Source of the DNA: Pelargonium nanum
Taxonomy: Eukaryota > Streptophyta > Magnoliopsida > Geraniales > Geraniaceae
DNA length: 28,193 nucleotides
Direction: 5' to 3'
Assembly: GCA_036897485.1 (NCBI GenBank)
Contig: JAYMTF010000936.1
Coordinates: 1 to 28,193, forward strand
Shown here one piece after another: positions 27,962 to 28,193 of this stretch; within the stretch, counting starts at the first letter, position 1; every line of letters starts with the position of its first letter. A program made the translations under genes and the position numbers. The notes under the pieces were generated by a model. It was not told the DNA's origin and made no database searches. It was given only the letters and a program-made list of their open reading frames with translations.

Positions 27962-28139
27962 TAAATATTCGAGAGAAATAAGATACTCGTTTTAAAATGG
28001 AAAGAGTATTTATTACCAAGCTCCTTTAACTGACAATATGTATCAGAAGGTTTTACTTTTCAATCAACCGAATTAATTAGATAGCATTTTTACATTAAAT
28101 CTAAGACTTTTGACTTTTTCTCATAAGGTCATAAAATAA

Positions 28140-28193
28140 GGGCTTGTTTGGTAACACTACTCAAAAGCCAAAAGCAGCTTCAAAGTAGCTTCT
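28140..28193 (+). mobile_element. Start of a Tourist-like (PIF/Harbinger-type) element, cut by the window end
   Basis: The sequence gggcttgtttggtaacact follows TAA (28137-28139). GGGCTTGTTTGG-type termini after a TWA trinucleotide are common in Tourist-like plant MITEs. The following aaaagccaaaagcagctt is also seen in hAT-type repeats, so the class is open. The other end is outside the window. Confidence 0.4.

Noticed and set aside
1-28193. CRISPR array, tRNA or rRNA genes, integrated virus
   Set aside because: The tandem repeats seen have no spacer pattern of that kind. No tRNA-like arms or rRNA blocks were noticed, and no viral coding was recognised.

Overview
This window is eukaryotic nuclear DNA from a flowering plant, most likely a eudicot. 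The evidence is AT-rich intergenic DNA, many short GT-AG introns, plant-restricted families (LBD/LOB factor, GIP1-like protein, DUF569 protein, plastid-type RNase E) and several plant MITEs of the Stowaway, Mutator-like and CACTA-like kinds. An asterid such as a Lamiales species is a guess only. I see no bacterial operon, CRISPR array, tRNA or rRNA. Exon borders were worked out by hand from reading frame, splice consensus and family knowledge.

Layout, left to right. (1) 319-2473 (+): the last four exons of an RNase E/G-like gene, which starts outside the window and ends in a short tandem repeat in the coding sequence. (2) 3149-3479: a Mutator-type MITE between two convergent genes. (3) 3874-5583 (-): a single-exon coding region for a type II membrane protein of the O-fucosyltransferase-like class, with a probable 5'UTR intron. 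(4) 7118-16385 (-): an 11-exon gene for a GBF-interacting-protein-1-like protein, reconstructed as 890 aa, with a 2.7 kb first intron. (5) 16612-19184: a repeat-rich spacer holding a 42-bp-period degenerate tandem repeat and a retroposed LINE-like fragment with a 12-bp target-site duplication. (6) 19185-20598 (-): a three-exon DUF569 / actin-crosslinking-like gene (311 aa), with a repeat inserted in its first intron next to the splice donor. (7) 22918-24278 (+): a two-exon LBD transcription factor gene (262 aa) whose intron holds an inverted-repeat element rich in ACGT cores. (8) 24279-26143: an AT-rich spacer with a Stowaway element and a doubtful exon-like remnant. (9) 26144-27289 (-): an intronless kelch-type gene with an internal 141-bp duplication and a recognisable promoter (TATA box, telo-box, site II motif). 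(10) 27500-28193: a 79-bp tandem duplication, a CACTA-like MITE and the start of a Tourist-like element cut by the window edge.

The genes look like ordinary neighbours with unrelated roles: plastid RNA processing, Golgi glycosylation, transcription co-regulation, and so on. I find no evidence of a gene cluster or of a new multi-gene system. The points most worth a second look are lineage-specific changes within genes: the RNase E tail repeat, the kelch duplication, the transposon at the DUF569 splice donor, the inverted repeat in the LBD intron, and three copies of one Stowaway subfamily, two of them in introns.
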